A stretch of 9,228 nt of DNA from an uncultured Ruminococcus sp. (GTDB taxonomy: Bacteria; Bacillota; Clostridia; Oscillospirales; CAG-272), in NCBI GenBank assembly GCA_902803255.1, contig CADCPG010000189.1, positions 1 to 9,228 on the forward strand, written 5' to 3'. The stretch's first letter is position 1. Every line of letters starts with the position of its first letter. The notes beneath the pieces are model-generated. The model did no database searches. It saw only the letters and a list, made by a program, of their open reading frames with translations, and had not been told where the DNA came from. This document shows positions 1-6,773 of this stretch, piece by piece. The translations under genes and the position numbers were made by a program.

Positions 1-779
1 CCGGCCGCCAGCAGTCCCCGGATCTGTCCGACGGCGAAATCTATGCCCGCTTCGCGCATAGACTCGGGATCGTCTCCGTATTTTTCGGCGGTCGCAGTGA
101 GACTGTCCGGCACGAAGGAGTTCGAGAGCGATACTATCCTCTTGATCTGGCCGGCCGTCGTCACCGGCATGATGCCGGCCGTTATCGGGATACCGATCCC
201 CGCCGAGGCCGCCCTTTCGGCGAAGTCAAGATAAAACGAGTTGTCGAAGAACAGCTGCGTCGTGAGGAAATCGCAGCCTGCGTCGGCCTTGCGCTTAAGA
301 TTGACAAGGTCCTCTTCGGGCGAGGCCGCCTCGGGATGGACCTCGGGATAGCATGCGCCTCCGACGCAGAAGTCGCCGCGGCTCTTGATGTGCGAGACGA
401 GTGCGTCGGCGTGCCTGAAAGCCCACTCCGAGGGGTCCGAACCTTCGGGGATGTCGCCCCGCAGAGCGAGGACGTTCTCGACGCCCACCATCCTCATGAA
501 GACCAGGCGCTCGTCTATGTTCTCGGCGGTCGATCCGACGCATGTCAGATGGTGGATCACCGGGACGCCGTATTTCTGCTCGATGTTTGCCGCGATCGGG
601 AGGGTGTACCTCGCTCCGCTTCCGCCCGCGCCGAAAGTAACGCTCATGTAGGCGGGATGCAGTTCGGCGATCTTCTCGGTCGCGTCTCTCGTCGAGTCGA
701 ACCGGTCGTACGTCTTCGGGGGGAACACCTCGAAGGAGAGAGTGTATTCGTTTTTCTCAAATATATCCGTGATCTTCAT
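1..779 (-). CDS. metF: 5,10-methylenetetrahydrofolate reductase (3' end outside window)
   Basis: Reduces 5,10-methylene-THF to 5-methyl-THF with a flavin cofactor, feeding methionine synthesis and one-carbon metabolism in the cytoplasm. The minus strand stays open from the ATG at 779-777 to the window edge, giving 259 codons; the family is usually about 290 residues, so roughly 30 C-terminal residues are missing. The N-terminal SFEVFPPK motif (residues 15-22) carries the family's catalytic Glu (E17). ALRGD (105-109) carries the Asp that tunes the flavin (D109, like D120 in E. coli). VTFGAGGSG (47-55) and HHLTCVG (76-82) are also typical TIM-barrel motifs of the family. A purine-rich Shine-Dalgarno-like stretch lies at 788-797. 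The gene is read divergently from the HAD gene and has its own promoter at 867-895. Identity is near certain from the motifs. Nothing in the leader resembles a SAM riboswitch. Confidence 0.95.
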   Translation of the reverse strand, partial: MKITDIFEKNEYTLSFEVFPPKTYDRFDSTRDATEKIAELHPAYMSVTFGAGGSGARYTLPIAANIEQKYGVPVIHHLTCVGSTAENIDERLVFMRMVGVENVLALRGDIPEGSDPSEWAFRHADALVSHIKSRGDFCVGGACYPEVHPEAASPEEDLVNLKRKADAGCDFLTTQLFFDNSFYLDFAERAASAGIGIPITAGIMPVTTAGQIKRIVSLSNSFVPDSLTATAEKYGDDPESMREAGIDFAVGQIRGLLAA

Positions 780-866
780 TCTGTATTCTCTTTTCCTGTG
801 TTGCGCTTTCCGCCGTCTGCCTCCTGCCGCGCGAGCCGGAGGACCGGAACTGTCCCGGCACATTAT

Positions 867-895
867 ATTATATATTATTTGGTCCTGTTTGTAAA
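867..895 (-). promoter_or_regulatory. Sigma-A-type promoter for metF
   Basis: On the minus strand, TTTACA (895-890) and TATAAT (872-867) are separated by exactly 17 bases. A second, overlapping TATAAT lies at 867-862. Transcription would start near 860 and give a leader of about 80 bases before the metF ATG. This lies in an AT-rich island within the 268-base gap 780-1047, which holds no gene. Confidence 0.75.
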
Positions 896-947
896 GTTTT
901 GTTTTCGGGAGGCGGAGCGGGAGGCGGAGCTGCGGCGCAAAACGCAC

Positions 948-976
948 TTGAATTTTTCTGCCGAGTGTGATATACT
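948..976 (+). promoter_or_regulatory. Extended -10 sigma-A-type promoter for the HAD phosphatase
   Basis: TTGAAT (948-953), a 17-base spacer and TATACT (971-976), preceded by TGA so that it also forms an extended -10 (TGnTATACT). Transcription would start near 983, about 65 bases before the ATG at 1048. It faces away from the metF promoter. Confidence 0.7.
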
Positions 977-1047
977 TTTTTTATCCGCGGCGCGGTCCCG
1001 CCCCGGCGCGGACATGACAATACCGGCGGGCAGACAACGGAGATAAT

Positions 1048-1722
1048 ATGGACCGGAAGATCAAGCTTTGCGTATTCGACCTCGACGGCACCACAGCGGA
1101 CACGCTGCCGAGCATCATTTACCATCTCAACGGAGTGCTCACTTCGCACGGCTACCCCGAAGTCCCTCCCGAGACTCACAAAAGTCTCCCGGGAGGCGGC
1201 GCCCGCAGCCTTTTCGTGAAGGTATCCGCCATGAAGGGATACGGAGGCATCGACATAGACGGAATGACGGCCGAGTGGATAAGCCGCTACTCCGCCGACC
1301 CGGTGTACCTCACGTCTCCGTTCGACGGCATCGCCGCCATGCTCCGCGAGCTTCGGGAGGCCGGTATCCGCACCGCGGTGCTGACGAACAAGAACGAAGT
1401 CTTAGCCAGATCAGTGGTCGCAGCGCTGTACGGAGACCTCATAGAAAAGACCGTCGGAGACGCTCCGGGACGCGCCCTCAAGCCCGATCCCGGAGAGCTG
1501 CTTGCCCTCTGTTCCGAGTTCGGAGCGGATCCGTCGGAGTGCATCCACAGCGGCGATCATATGATAGATATACGCACCGCCAAAGCCGCCGGAACATTTT
1601 CCTGCGGCGTGTCGTGGGGATTCAATCCGCCGGAGGCGCTTGCCGCCGAAGGTGCGTCGTTCATAGCTGAGAAGCCGGCCGACATATCGGCTGCCGCGCT
1701 CGGCGGAACAGTATACAGATAA
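1048..1722 (+). CDS. HAD-superfamily phosphatase, phosphoglycolate phosphatase-like
   Basis: Predicted cytoplasmic phosphomonoesterase of 224 residues, the usual length for the Gph/PGMB-like group with a helical C1 cap between motifs I and II. Motif I is FDLDGT (residues 10-15) with nucleophile D11 and acid/base D13. Motif II is VLTNKNE (111-117) with T113. Motif III is LKPDP (144-148) with K145. Motif IV is SGDHMIDI (168-175) with D170 and D174. The later GVSWGFNP resembles the GVxWG segment of phosphoglycolate phosphatases. GGAG at 1039-1042 lies 5 bases before the ATG, and a good promoter precedes it. Its substrate cannot be read from the sequence; detoxification of 2-phosphoglycolate is the family's best-known role, but many relatives act on other phosphorylated metabolites. 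Confidence 0.88.
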   Translation: MDRKIKLCVFDLDGTTADTLPSIIYHLNGVLTSHGYPEVPPETHKSLPGGGARSLFVKVSAMKGYGGIDIDGMTAEWISRYSADPVYLTSPFDGIAAMLRELREAGIRTAVLTNKNEVLARSVVAALYGDLIEKTVGDAPGRALKPDPGELLALCSEFGADPSECIHSGDHMIDIRTAKAAGTFSCGVSWGFNPPEALAAEGASFIAEKPADISAAALGGTVYR

Positions 1723-1798
1723 GCGTATAACAAACGGCCTCATCCGCGACGGACGCAGCCGGCCGGACGGCCGCACCGGCATCGGCGGATAACGGGAA

Positions 1799-1819
1799 AC
1801 GGACAGACGCGCTGTCCGT
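1799..1819 (+). other. Perfect 8-bp hairpin between the HAD gene and the sulfatase gene
   Basis: ACGGACAG (1799-1806), loop ACGCG, CTGTCCGT (1812-1819). No T-run follows, so it is not a canonical intrinsic terminator. It sits 51 bases before the sulfatase start and could be a weak terminator, an RNA-stability element or chance in GC-rich DNA. I saw no convincing promoter in the gap 1723-1870, so the sulfatase may depend partly on read-through from the HAD promoter. Confidence 0.4.
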
Positions 1820-1870
1820 CCGTGACCGCACCGGCCCGATTTGAGAAACCTTTAACCGGAGGAGAACGAA

Positions 1871-3370
1871 ATGACAGAAAACGGCCGCAAAGACCGCGGC
1901 GGAATGAGCGGAGCGGGACGTCCGAACGTCCTGTTCATCTTCACCGATCAGCAGCGCCGCGACACCATATCCGCGCTCGGCAACCCCTTCATCGTGACTC
2001 CGGCGCTCGACTCTATCGCGACCGCCCCCGATACATACGTCTTCGACAGATGCTACACCCCGTCACCTGTCTGCGTGCCGGCAAGGCTCGCGATGTTCGC
2101 AGGACAGTACTGCTCAAGGACCGGAAACAACAATAACAACGCAGTGAGCGTATACGAAGGCGAGGGCTTCTTCAAAAGGTTCACCGATGCCGGATACGAC
2201 ACCTGCTGCATCGGAAAGATGCACTACAGGAAGGACCCGTACGGCCCCATGGGCTTCAGGCGCCGCCTGGTTCAGGAGGAGATGGCGGACCCGCGGGACG
2301 ACTATATGAAATGGCTCCGCGAAACTCCCTTCCGGAACGTCTTCGACTACAACGGACAGCGCACCGAGCTCTATTACATCCCGCAGGTGTCGCAGCTGCC
2401 TTCCGAGGCGCATCCGACGCAGTGGATCGGCGACAGAGCCGTCGAGTTCATAAACGGTACCGGCCGCTCAGGGGAGCCCTTCTTCCTGTTTGCCTCGTTC
2501 ATACACCCGCACCCGCCCTTCGCTCCGCCTTCGCCGTGGAACAAGATGTACCGTTCCCGCGTGAGCCCGGCCTTCGTACCTGAGGACGAGGACTCATACC
2601 GGGATCTGCTCAGGAACAGATACACGCTCGACGCCCTGGCGATCTCGCCGCGCCGCCGCGAACTGCTCGTGCAGCATTACTACGCCTGCGTATCGTTCGT
2701 CGATTACCAGATCGGCAGGATCGTCGCGGCGCTGAAGGAGCGCGGACTGTATGAAAATACGATAATCGTCTTTTCGTCAGACCACGGCGAACTGCTCGGA
2801 GACTACCGTTCGATGGGCAAGCGCACGATGCTCGACGCTGCGTCGAACATCCCGCTGCTCATTCGAGTTCCCGGATGCACGGGAGGCATAAGACACGATC
2901 CCGCGTCGCTCGTCGACATGGCCCCGACGCTCCTGTCCGCTTGCGGCATCGGCTACCCCGGCGGCGAGTTCGACGGCGTCGATCTCATGAGCGGCAGACA
3001 CGATCTCGTATTCTCGCAGTACGAAAGCGGCCCGGCGGAGACGTGTATGGCCGCGTCGGGGACCGACAAGCTCGTATGGTCCGCGATCGGCGGGCGGTAT
3101 TTCTATTTTGACTCCTTCCCCGACGGGAAGGACAGATTCGACCTCTCGCTCCCCCGCGTCAGGGAACTGAAGGAGCGTCTCGACGCCTACATGGCATCCG
3201 ACAGGTGCCCTGCCCCGACGGAAGGCCCGGCGCGCAAAAGCCCGCTGCTCCAGGAATACGGCTCCTTCTATGCGCCCCTCGACGACCACTGCAGCACGAT
3301 GGAAGAGGAGCGGGCGAGGATGCCGGAGGGATACCCGATCACACTCGGATGCAAGCATACCGATTACTGA
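1871..3370 (+). CDS. Type I sulfatase (formylglycine-dependent), cytoplasmic
   Basis: Hydrolyses a sulfate ester; the substrate is not evident. The 499 residues show the alkaline phosphatase-like sulfatase fold. TDQQRRD (25-31) supplies the first metal ligands. CVPAR (68-72) is the C-x-P-x-R signature in which C68 would become formylglycine, and LAMFAG follows as in the classic signature. GKMHY (115-119) carries K116 and H118. HPHPPF begins at H212. SSDHGE carries D304 and H305, and K317 is the later Lys of the active site. There is no signal peptide or lipobox, so it should act in the cytoplasm on an imported substrate. GGAGGA lies just upstream of the ATG. A run of five Asn (86-90) after the signature is odd but in frame. 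Cys-type sulfatases in anaerobes need the radical-SAM maturase anSME, which is not in this window. It is followed 27 bases later by the HAD-IIB gene, probably as one operon. Confidence 0.92.
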   Translation: MTENGRKDRGGMSGAGRPNVLFIFTDQQRRDTISALGNPFIVTPALDSIATAPDTYVFDRCYTPSPVCVPARLAMFAGQYCSRTGNNNNNAVSVYEGEGFFKRFTDAGYDTCCIGKMHYRKDPYGPMGFRRRLVQEEMADPRDDYMKWLRETPFRNVFDYNGQRTELYYIPQVSQLPSEAHPTQWIGDRAVEFINGTGRSGEPFFLFASFIHPHPPFAPPSPWNKMYRSRVSPAFVPEDEDSYRDLLRNRYTLDALAISPRRRELLVQHYYACVSFVDYQIGRIVAALKERGLYENTIIVFSSDHGELLGDYRSMGKRTMLDAASNIPLLIRVPGCTGGIRHDPASLVDMAPTLLSACGIGYPGGEFDGVDLMSGRHDLVFSQYESGPAETCMAASGTDKLVWSAIGGRYFYFDSFPDGKDRFDLSLPRVRELKERLDAYMASDRCPAPTEGPARKSPLLQEYGSFYAPLDDHCSTMEEERARMPEGYPITLGCKHTDY

Positions 3371-3397
3371 CACGGATTAAGAAAGGATACAGACGAT

Positions 3398-4102
3398 ATG
3401 AAAAAGCTGATAGGCTTCGACCTCGACGGCACGCTGTCACAGCACCGTTCACCTCTCCCCGCCGAAAACCGCGAACTGCTCGACCGTCTGGGCAAAAAAT
3501 ACAGCCTTGTCATGGTCGCAGCCGGCAACTGTCCGCGCGTATACGGACAGATGGATCACTATCCGGTCGACATTATAGGCAACTACGGGATGCAGGAGAG
3601 CACGGTAAAAGACGGGAGGTTCGAGATCATACGCACCGACTTTACCGAGCCGGACAGAGAATGCTTCCTCGCGGTCACGTCATACCTTCGTAAAAAATAC
3701 GGGTATACCGAATACGCCGGCGACCCGGTGGAGTTCCACCAGTCGGGTATGGTGACCTTCCCGCTGCTCGGCACCGCCGCGAAGATCGAAGACAAGCTCG
3801 TCTTCGACCCCGACAGGTCGAAGAGGCGCCGCATGTACGGTGAAGTCCTGGCGCTCTTCCCCAATTACTCGGTATACATAGGCGGGTCGTCTTCCTTCGA
3901 TTTTTCGGCAAAGCGGTACAACAAATACGATTCGCTGATGAGATACGCCGCCGGGCACGGATTCACGAAGGACGAGATCCTGTACGTCGGAGACGATTTC
4001 GGCGACGGAGGCGGAGACAGCCATATCCGGCTCTTCGGAATGGATTACGTAAAGGTCGACGACTACCGCAGAACGCCCGAACTGTTGAGATTCCTGCTCT
4101 GA
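3398..4102 (+). CDS. HAD-IIB hydrolase resembling eukaryotic phosphomannomutase (PMM2-like)
   Basis: A 234-residue HAD protein with motif I FDLDGT (7-12; D8, D10). The cap region differs from ordinary Cof-type phosphatases and follows the block order I recall for eukaryotic PMM1/PMM2: a GNYGMQ block (61-66) where PMM has its PENG segment, EFHQSG (112-117) against EFRNGM, GGSSSFDFS (162-170) against GGxxSFDVF, then K176 and GDD (198-200) with D207 in a Gly-rich loop like PMM's GGNDxEI. PMM2 is about 246 residues, so length fits. Known PMMs swap phosphate between C1 and C6 of mannose via a sugar bisphosphate; this protein could do that or be a sugar-phosphate phosphatase. VAAGN (40-44) replaces the VGGSD segment, so mutase activity is uncertain. 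Shine-Dalgarno AAGGA sits upstream of the ATG. It is the last gene before the hairpin at 4155-4207 and appears co-transcribed with the sulfatase. Confidence 0.8.
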   Translation: MKKLIGFDLDGTLSQHRSPLPAENRELLDRLGKKYSLVMVAAGNCPRVYGQMDHYPVDIIGNYGMQESTVKDGRFEIIRTDFTEPDRECFLAVTSYLRKKYGYTEYAGDPVEFHQSGMVTFPLLGTAAKIEDKLVFDPDRSKRRRMYGEVLALFPNYSVYIGGSSSFDFSAKRYNKYDSLMRYAAGHGFTKDEILYVGDDFGDGGGDSHIRLFGMDYVKVDDYRRTPELLRFLL

Positions 4103-4154
4103 AAGAGCCGGCGCGGGATAGGACAGCCGGGCGGCGCATGCCTGGCTCAACGTC

Positions 4155-4207
4155 ATAATGTCACAGGCCCCGGAAGATCCGATCTCCCGGGGTCTGTGAC
4201 ATATTAT
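4155..4207. terminator. Long hairpin between convergent genes, likely bidirectional terminator
   Basis: The 14-base arms 4160-4173 and 4187-4200 pair fully in plus-strand RNA (one G-U, G4167 with U4193). The stem is flanked by ATAAT/ATTAT (4155-4159, 4203-4207) and capped by AGAT/ATCT (4175-4178, 4182-4185) with a three-base loop. It lies between the HAD-IIB stop (4102) and the ATPase stop (4231) and is the only terminator candidate for both. The following T-richness is weak on either side. In minus-strand RNA the G-U position becomes an A-C mismatch, so it is slightly better for plus-strand transcripts. The rest of 4103-4230 shows nothing else. Confidence 0.75.
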
Positions 4208-4230
4208 GTTTGCAGAAAACCGGCTCACGC

Positions 4231-4971
4231 TCAGGAGCCGAGGTAGCGGGAGAGGAATTCCCTCGTTCGCTGCTGCTCGGGGGCACCGAAGATCTGCTCC
4301 GGACTTCCCTGCTCGGCGATGACCCCCGCGTCCATGAAGATCACTCTGTCGGAGACCTCCCTTGCGAAAGCCATCTCGTGCGTCACGACGAGCATCGTAA
4401 AGCCGGCGCCGGCGAGCCTTCTCATGACGTTCAGCACCTCGCCGACCATCTCCGGGTCGAGAGCGGAGGTGGGCTCGTCGAAAAGTATGACCTCTGGGCC
4501 CATCGAGAGCGTCCTCGCTATCGCGACACGCTGCTTCTGTCCGCCCGACAGCTGTCTCGGCCTCGCGTTGATGAACTGCTCCATCCCGACCTTCGACAGG
4601 TATTCGAGCGCTGTCTTCTCGGCATCGGCCCGGTTCTTCCCCAGGACCTTCATCTGACCGACTGTGCAGTTGCCGAGCGCGGTCATGTTGTCGAACAGGT
4701 TGAACGACTGGAACACCATCCCGACTTTGGCCCTGTACCTGCGGATGTTGAAGCTCTTTGAAGAGATATCCGATCCGTGGAAGAGTATCTTTCCGTCGGT
4801 CGGCGTCTCGAGCAGGTTTATGCATCTGAGCATGGTGCTCTTGCCCGAGCCTGAAGAGCCGATGATGCTCACGACCTCGCCCTTCTTTACTCCGAAGTTT
4901 ATGTCGGACAGGACGGTGTTCCCGCCGAATTTCTTTTTCAGATGCCGAAGCTCGATCACAAAGTCATCCAT
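4231..4971 (-). CDS. Polar amino acid (predicted lysine) ABC transporter, ATP-binding protein
   Basis: ATPase subunit of the GlnQ/HisP group, 246 residues, the normal length for the family. It energises amino acid import at the cytoplasmic face. Walker A is GSSGSGKST (38-46), the Q-loop is VFQSF (Q88), the ABC signature is LSGGQ (141-145), Walker B is VILFDEP (D165, E166), the D-loop is SALD (169-172) and the switch His is VVTHEM (H198). All key residues are intact. The start is supported by AGGAGG six bases upstream, inside the end of the permease gene. The two genes overlap by 8 bases, which implies coupled translation. It is the last gene of the operon. Substrate specificity comes from the riboswitch in the leader and not from this protein's own sequence. 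Confidence 0.95.
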   Translation of the reverse strand: MDDFVIELRHLKKKFGGNTVLSDINFGVKKGEVVSIIGSSGSGKSTMLRCINLLETPTDGKILFHGSDISSKSFNIRRYRAKVGMVFQSFNLFDNMTALGNCTVGQMKVLGKNRADAEKTALEYLSKVGMEQFINARPRQLSGGQKQRVAIARTLSMGPEVILFDEPTSALDPEMVGEVLNVMRRLAGAGFTMLVVTHEMAFAREVSDRVIFMDAGVIAEQGSPEQIFGAPEQQRTREFLSRYLGS

Positions 4972-5740
4972 GACGCTCCTCCTGCGGGACTCTGATCTCC
5001 GCCTCCGGATCCGACTGCGAACCGCATATGACGTAGTTTTCGGAGCCGCTCAGCTTCTTCTCCGCGAGACGGAGGATCCTCGTCACGGTGAATGTCAGAA
5101 TGAAATAGATCACGCACACGACGAGATAGGTCTGGAAGCTCTGGAAATTCTGCCGCTTGATAATTCCGGCGAAATAGTAGAGTTCGGTGACGCCTATGAC
5201 GTTCAGCACCGATGTGTCCTTGATGTTGATGACGAACTCGTTGCTGACCGACGGCAGAATGTTCCGCATCACCTGCGGGATTATCACGTGAAGCATCGTC
5301 TGCGGGTGGCTCATGCCTATCGACAGCGCGCCTTCGGTCTGGCCGCGGTCGATGGAGATGATACCGCCCCTGACGATCTCGGCCATATACGCGCCGGTGT
5401 TGATGGAAACGATGAACATGCCCGACGGGATGAGCGGGAGCGTCGCGCCGCCGCTCGCGAAGGCGTAGCCCCAGTAAATGACCATCGCCTGGACCATCAT
5501 CGGCGTTCCGCGGAAGACTTCCACGTAGGCCGCGATTATCCCCTTGACGGCCCTGTGAAGGCCGCGCAGAAAGCCGTTACGCGACTCCGGAGCCGTCCTG
5601 ATAACACCGGTGAGCAATCCGATCACGAGACCCGCGACCGTGCCGACCAGCGATATGAGCATCGTATAACCGACGCCCTTGAGCAGATAACCGTGGTAGT
5701 CCGCGATTATTGCAGCGACGTCTGAAAAGAACTGTGCCAT
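4964..5740 (-). CDS. Polar amino acid (predicted lysine) ABC transporter, permease
   Basis: Membrane subunit of the HisM/GlnP group, 258 residues. Hydrophobic segments are seen at about 22-45, 66-75, 82-95, 106-120 and 203-221. VFRGTP (75-80) is typical of this family. The EAA loop that docks on the ATPase spans 136-156, with EGALSIGM and then VIIPQ. The C-terminus continues about 30 residues past the last membrane segment as a charged tail with two Cys-flanked or acidic stretches, longer than usual for the family. Only one permease is present, so the pore is presumably a homodimer. The start has no strong ribosome binding site; a 6-bp hairpin lies 12 bases upstream. It overlaps the ATPase gene by 8 bases. 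Confidence 0.93.
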   Translation of the reverse strand: MAQFFSDVAAIIADYHGYLLKGVGYTMLISLVGTVAGLVIGLLTGVIRTAPESRNGFLRGLHRAVKGIIAAYVEVFRGTPMMVQAMVIYWGYAFASGGATLPLIPSGMFIVSINTGAYMAEIVRGGIISIDRGQTEGALSIGMSHPQTMLHVIIPQVMRNILPSVSNEFVINIKDTSVLNVIGVTELYYFAGIIKRQNFQSFQTYLVVCVIYFILTFTVTRILRLAEKKLSGSENYVICGSQSDPEAEIRVPQEERHG

Positions 5741-5752
5741 AAATCACACCAC

Positions 5753-5770
5753 GCGGGAGAACTGTCCCGC
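5753..5770 (-). promoter_or_regulatory. Intercistronic hairpin between binding protein and permease
   Basis: GCGGGA and TCCCGC pair around a six-base loop in the 32-base gap between the binding-protein stop and the permease ATG. In the operon's RNA it is not followed by a U-run, so it is more likely an mRNA-stability or translation-modulating stem than a terminator. Such stems commonly keep binding-protein transcripts in excess over the membrane parts. On the opposite strand it is followed by TTTTATTT and would resemble a terminator for antisense transcription. Confidence 0.5.
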
Positions 5771-5772
5771 TT

Positions 5773-6669
5773 TTATTTCTTGATTATTACCACGAGGTTC
5801 GACGAATAGTAGACGCTGCTGAAGTCGATCTCCTTCGCTCTCTCCGCGGTGGGGCTCATTCCGGCGACGATGGCGTCGACGGTCCCGGCCTGGACGGCGG
5901 GGATGAGCGAATCCCACTCAAGCGCGTAGATCTCGAGCTTCATTCCGAGTTTTGCCGCTATGTATCTGGCGATCTGCACATCATATCCGTTGGCATATCT
6001 GCCGGCTGCGGGCTGCCCGTTAGGTTCGTAGATCGCGACCGCTCCGGCGGAGGGAGTGCCGAGGTCGGTCCAGTTAAAGGGCTCGTAAGCGCACTCCATG
6101 GCGACCTTCAGCGTACCGGCGGGGTTCTCGGGCTCGGCGGCGGAAACGGCGAGTTCGCCGATCTCCTTGCCGGCAGAGAGCTTAACCATCTGCTCCATGA
6201 GGGCGGCCCTCTGTTCGGTAGTGACAGTAGCCAGCGCCTCGTTGATCCTTGCGGTGAGCTCGGAGCCCTTCTTCAGGCCGACGGCGATCCCGGTGTCGGC
6301 GTCGGTGGCCTCGAATCCGGTGTCGTTGTTGACGAAGTGCAGATAGTCGAGCGACTCTTCACTGAGGCAAATGGCAAGCGCCGTCGGTTCCTCGGCGATG
6401 TAGCCGTCGATGGCTCCGCTCTTGAGGGCGATGAGCAGATCGGCGAATTCGGGATAGGTCGAGCTCTGGACTTTGCTTATCTGGCTCAGCGCGTCGGCGT
6501 GGAAGGTGCCCGCCTGCGCGGCTATCTTGGCGCCGGCAAGGTCGGCTATCGACTTTGCTGCCGAGATGTTCTTCGCGCCGCCTCCTCCGCAGGATACGAG
6601 CGCGAGCATGAGGATCGCGAGCACCGCGCAGAGCGCGGCAGTGAGTGTGCTTCTTCTTGTTGATCTCAT
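5773..6669 (-). CDS. Circularly permuted amino acid (predicted lysine) ABC transporter substrate-binding lipoprotein
   Basis: A 298-residue lipoprotein: basic n-region, hydrophobic h-region (9-25) and lipobox LVSC with C27. It should be anchored outside the membrane and deliver ligand to the permease. The domain order is unusual. Residues 41-167 (ADLAGAKIAAQAGT, GAIDGYIAEEPTA, GIAVGLKKGS and C-terminal helices) match the part of an SBP_bac_3 protein that normally comes after the first hinge. Residues 186-298 (TLKVAM, YEPFNW, GYDVQIA, WDSLIPAVQAG, AGMSPTAERA, VVIIKK) match the part that normally comes first. A linker at about 168-185 joins them. R277 in TAER is the usual carboxylate-binding Arg, and E93 sits where the amino-binding Asp usually lies. 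The ATG at 6669 was chosen for its AAGGGAAG ribosome binding site and signal peptide; an upstream in-frame ATG at 6840 would read through the riboswitch and terminator. Confidence 0.88.
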   Translation of the reverse strand: MRSTRRSTLTAALCAVLAILMLALVSCGGGGAKNISAAKSIADLAGAKIAAQAGTFHADALSQISKVQSSTYPEFADLLIALKSGAIDGYIAEEPTALAICLSEESLDYLHFVNNDTGFEATDADTGIAVGLKKGSELTARINEALATVTTEQRAALMEQMVKLSAGKEIGELAVSAAEPENPAGTLKVAMECAYEPFNWTDLGTPSAGAVAIYEPNGQPAAGRYANGYDVQIARYIAAKLGMKLEIYALEWDSLIPAVQAGTVDAIVAGMSPTAERAKEIDFSSVYYSSNLVVIIKK

Positions 6670-6719
6670 TTGTTTCTTCCCTTTCGTGTATGTTCGAATT
6701 TTATGAATTCTCCGCCGGT

Positions 6720-6756
6720 AAAAAAGGCCGGCCCGGATGAAGAACATCCGGACCGG
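6720..6756 (-). terminator. Intrinsic terminator of the lysine riboswitch
   Basis: On the minus strand CCGGTCCGGATG (6756-6745) pairs with CATCCGGGCCGG (6739-6728) over 12 bp with one U-G, loop TTCTT, followed by CC and six T (6725-6720). It lies 18 bases after the aptamer's closing stem and 50 bases before the binding-protein ATG. It is the expected expression platform: lysine-bound aptamer should favour termination. I could not assign a clear antiterminator. Confidence 0.9.
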
Positions 6757-6773
6757 AAATAATACCGGGTAAA

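Noticed and set aside
780..860. A possible riboswitch in the metF leader
   Set aside because: The leader is only about 80 bases and lacks the conserved segments of SAM or other known methionine-related riboswitches.
336..1046. A 236-codon open frame on the plus strand opposite metF
   Set aside because: It is antisense to metF and runs through both promoters in the intergenic region.
1723..1798. A sulfatase promoter at TATAAC (1726-1731)
   Set aside because: No acceptable -35 hexamer lies at the right spacing.
3680..4825. A 381-codon open frame on the minus strand across the HAD-IIB gene, the terminator and the ATPase
   Set aside because: It lies antisense to the HAD-IIB gene and out of frame in the ATPase gene, crosses a terminator hairpin, and has Arg-rich low-complexity composition with no motif. 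GC-rich DNA produces such frames.
4664..5725. A 353-codon open frame on the plus strand opposite the ATPase and permease
   Set aside because: Composition is Arg/Asp/His-rich and motif-free, and it is antisense to two well-supported genes.
847..5769. The 11-base string GAACTGTCCCG at 847-857 and again at 5759-5769, a possible shared operator
   Set aside because: Several 11-base matches are expected by chance in 9 kb, and the second copy is part of a hairpin between genes rather than near a promoter.
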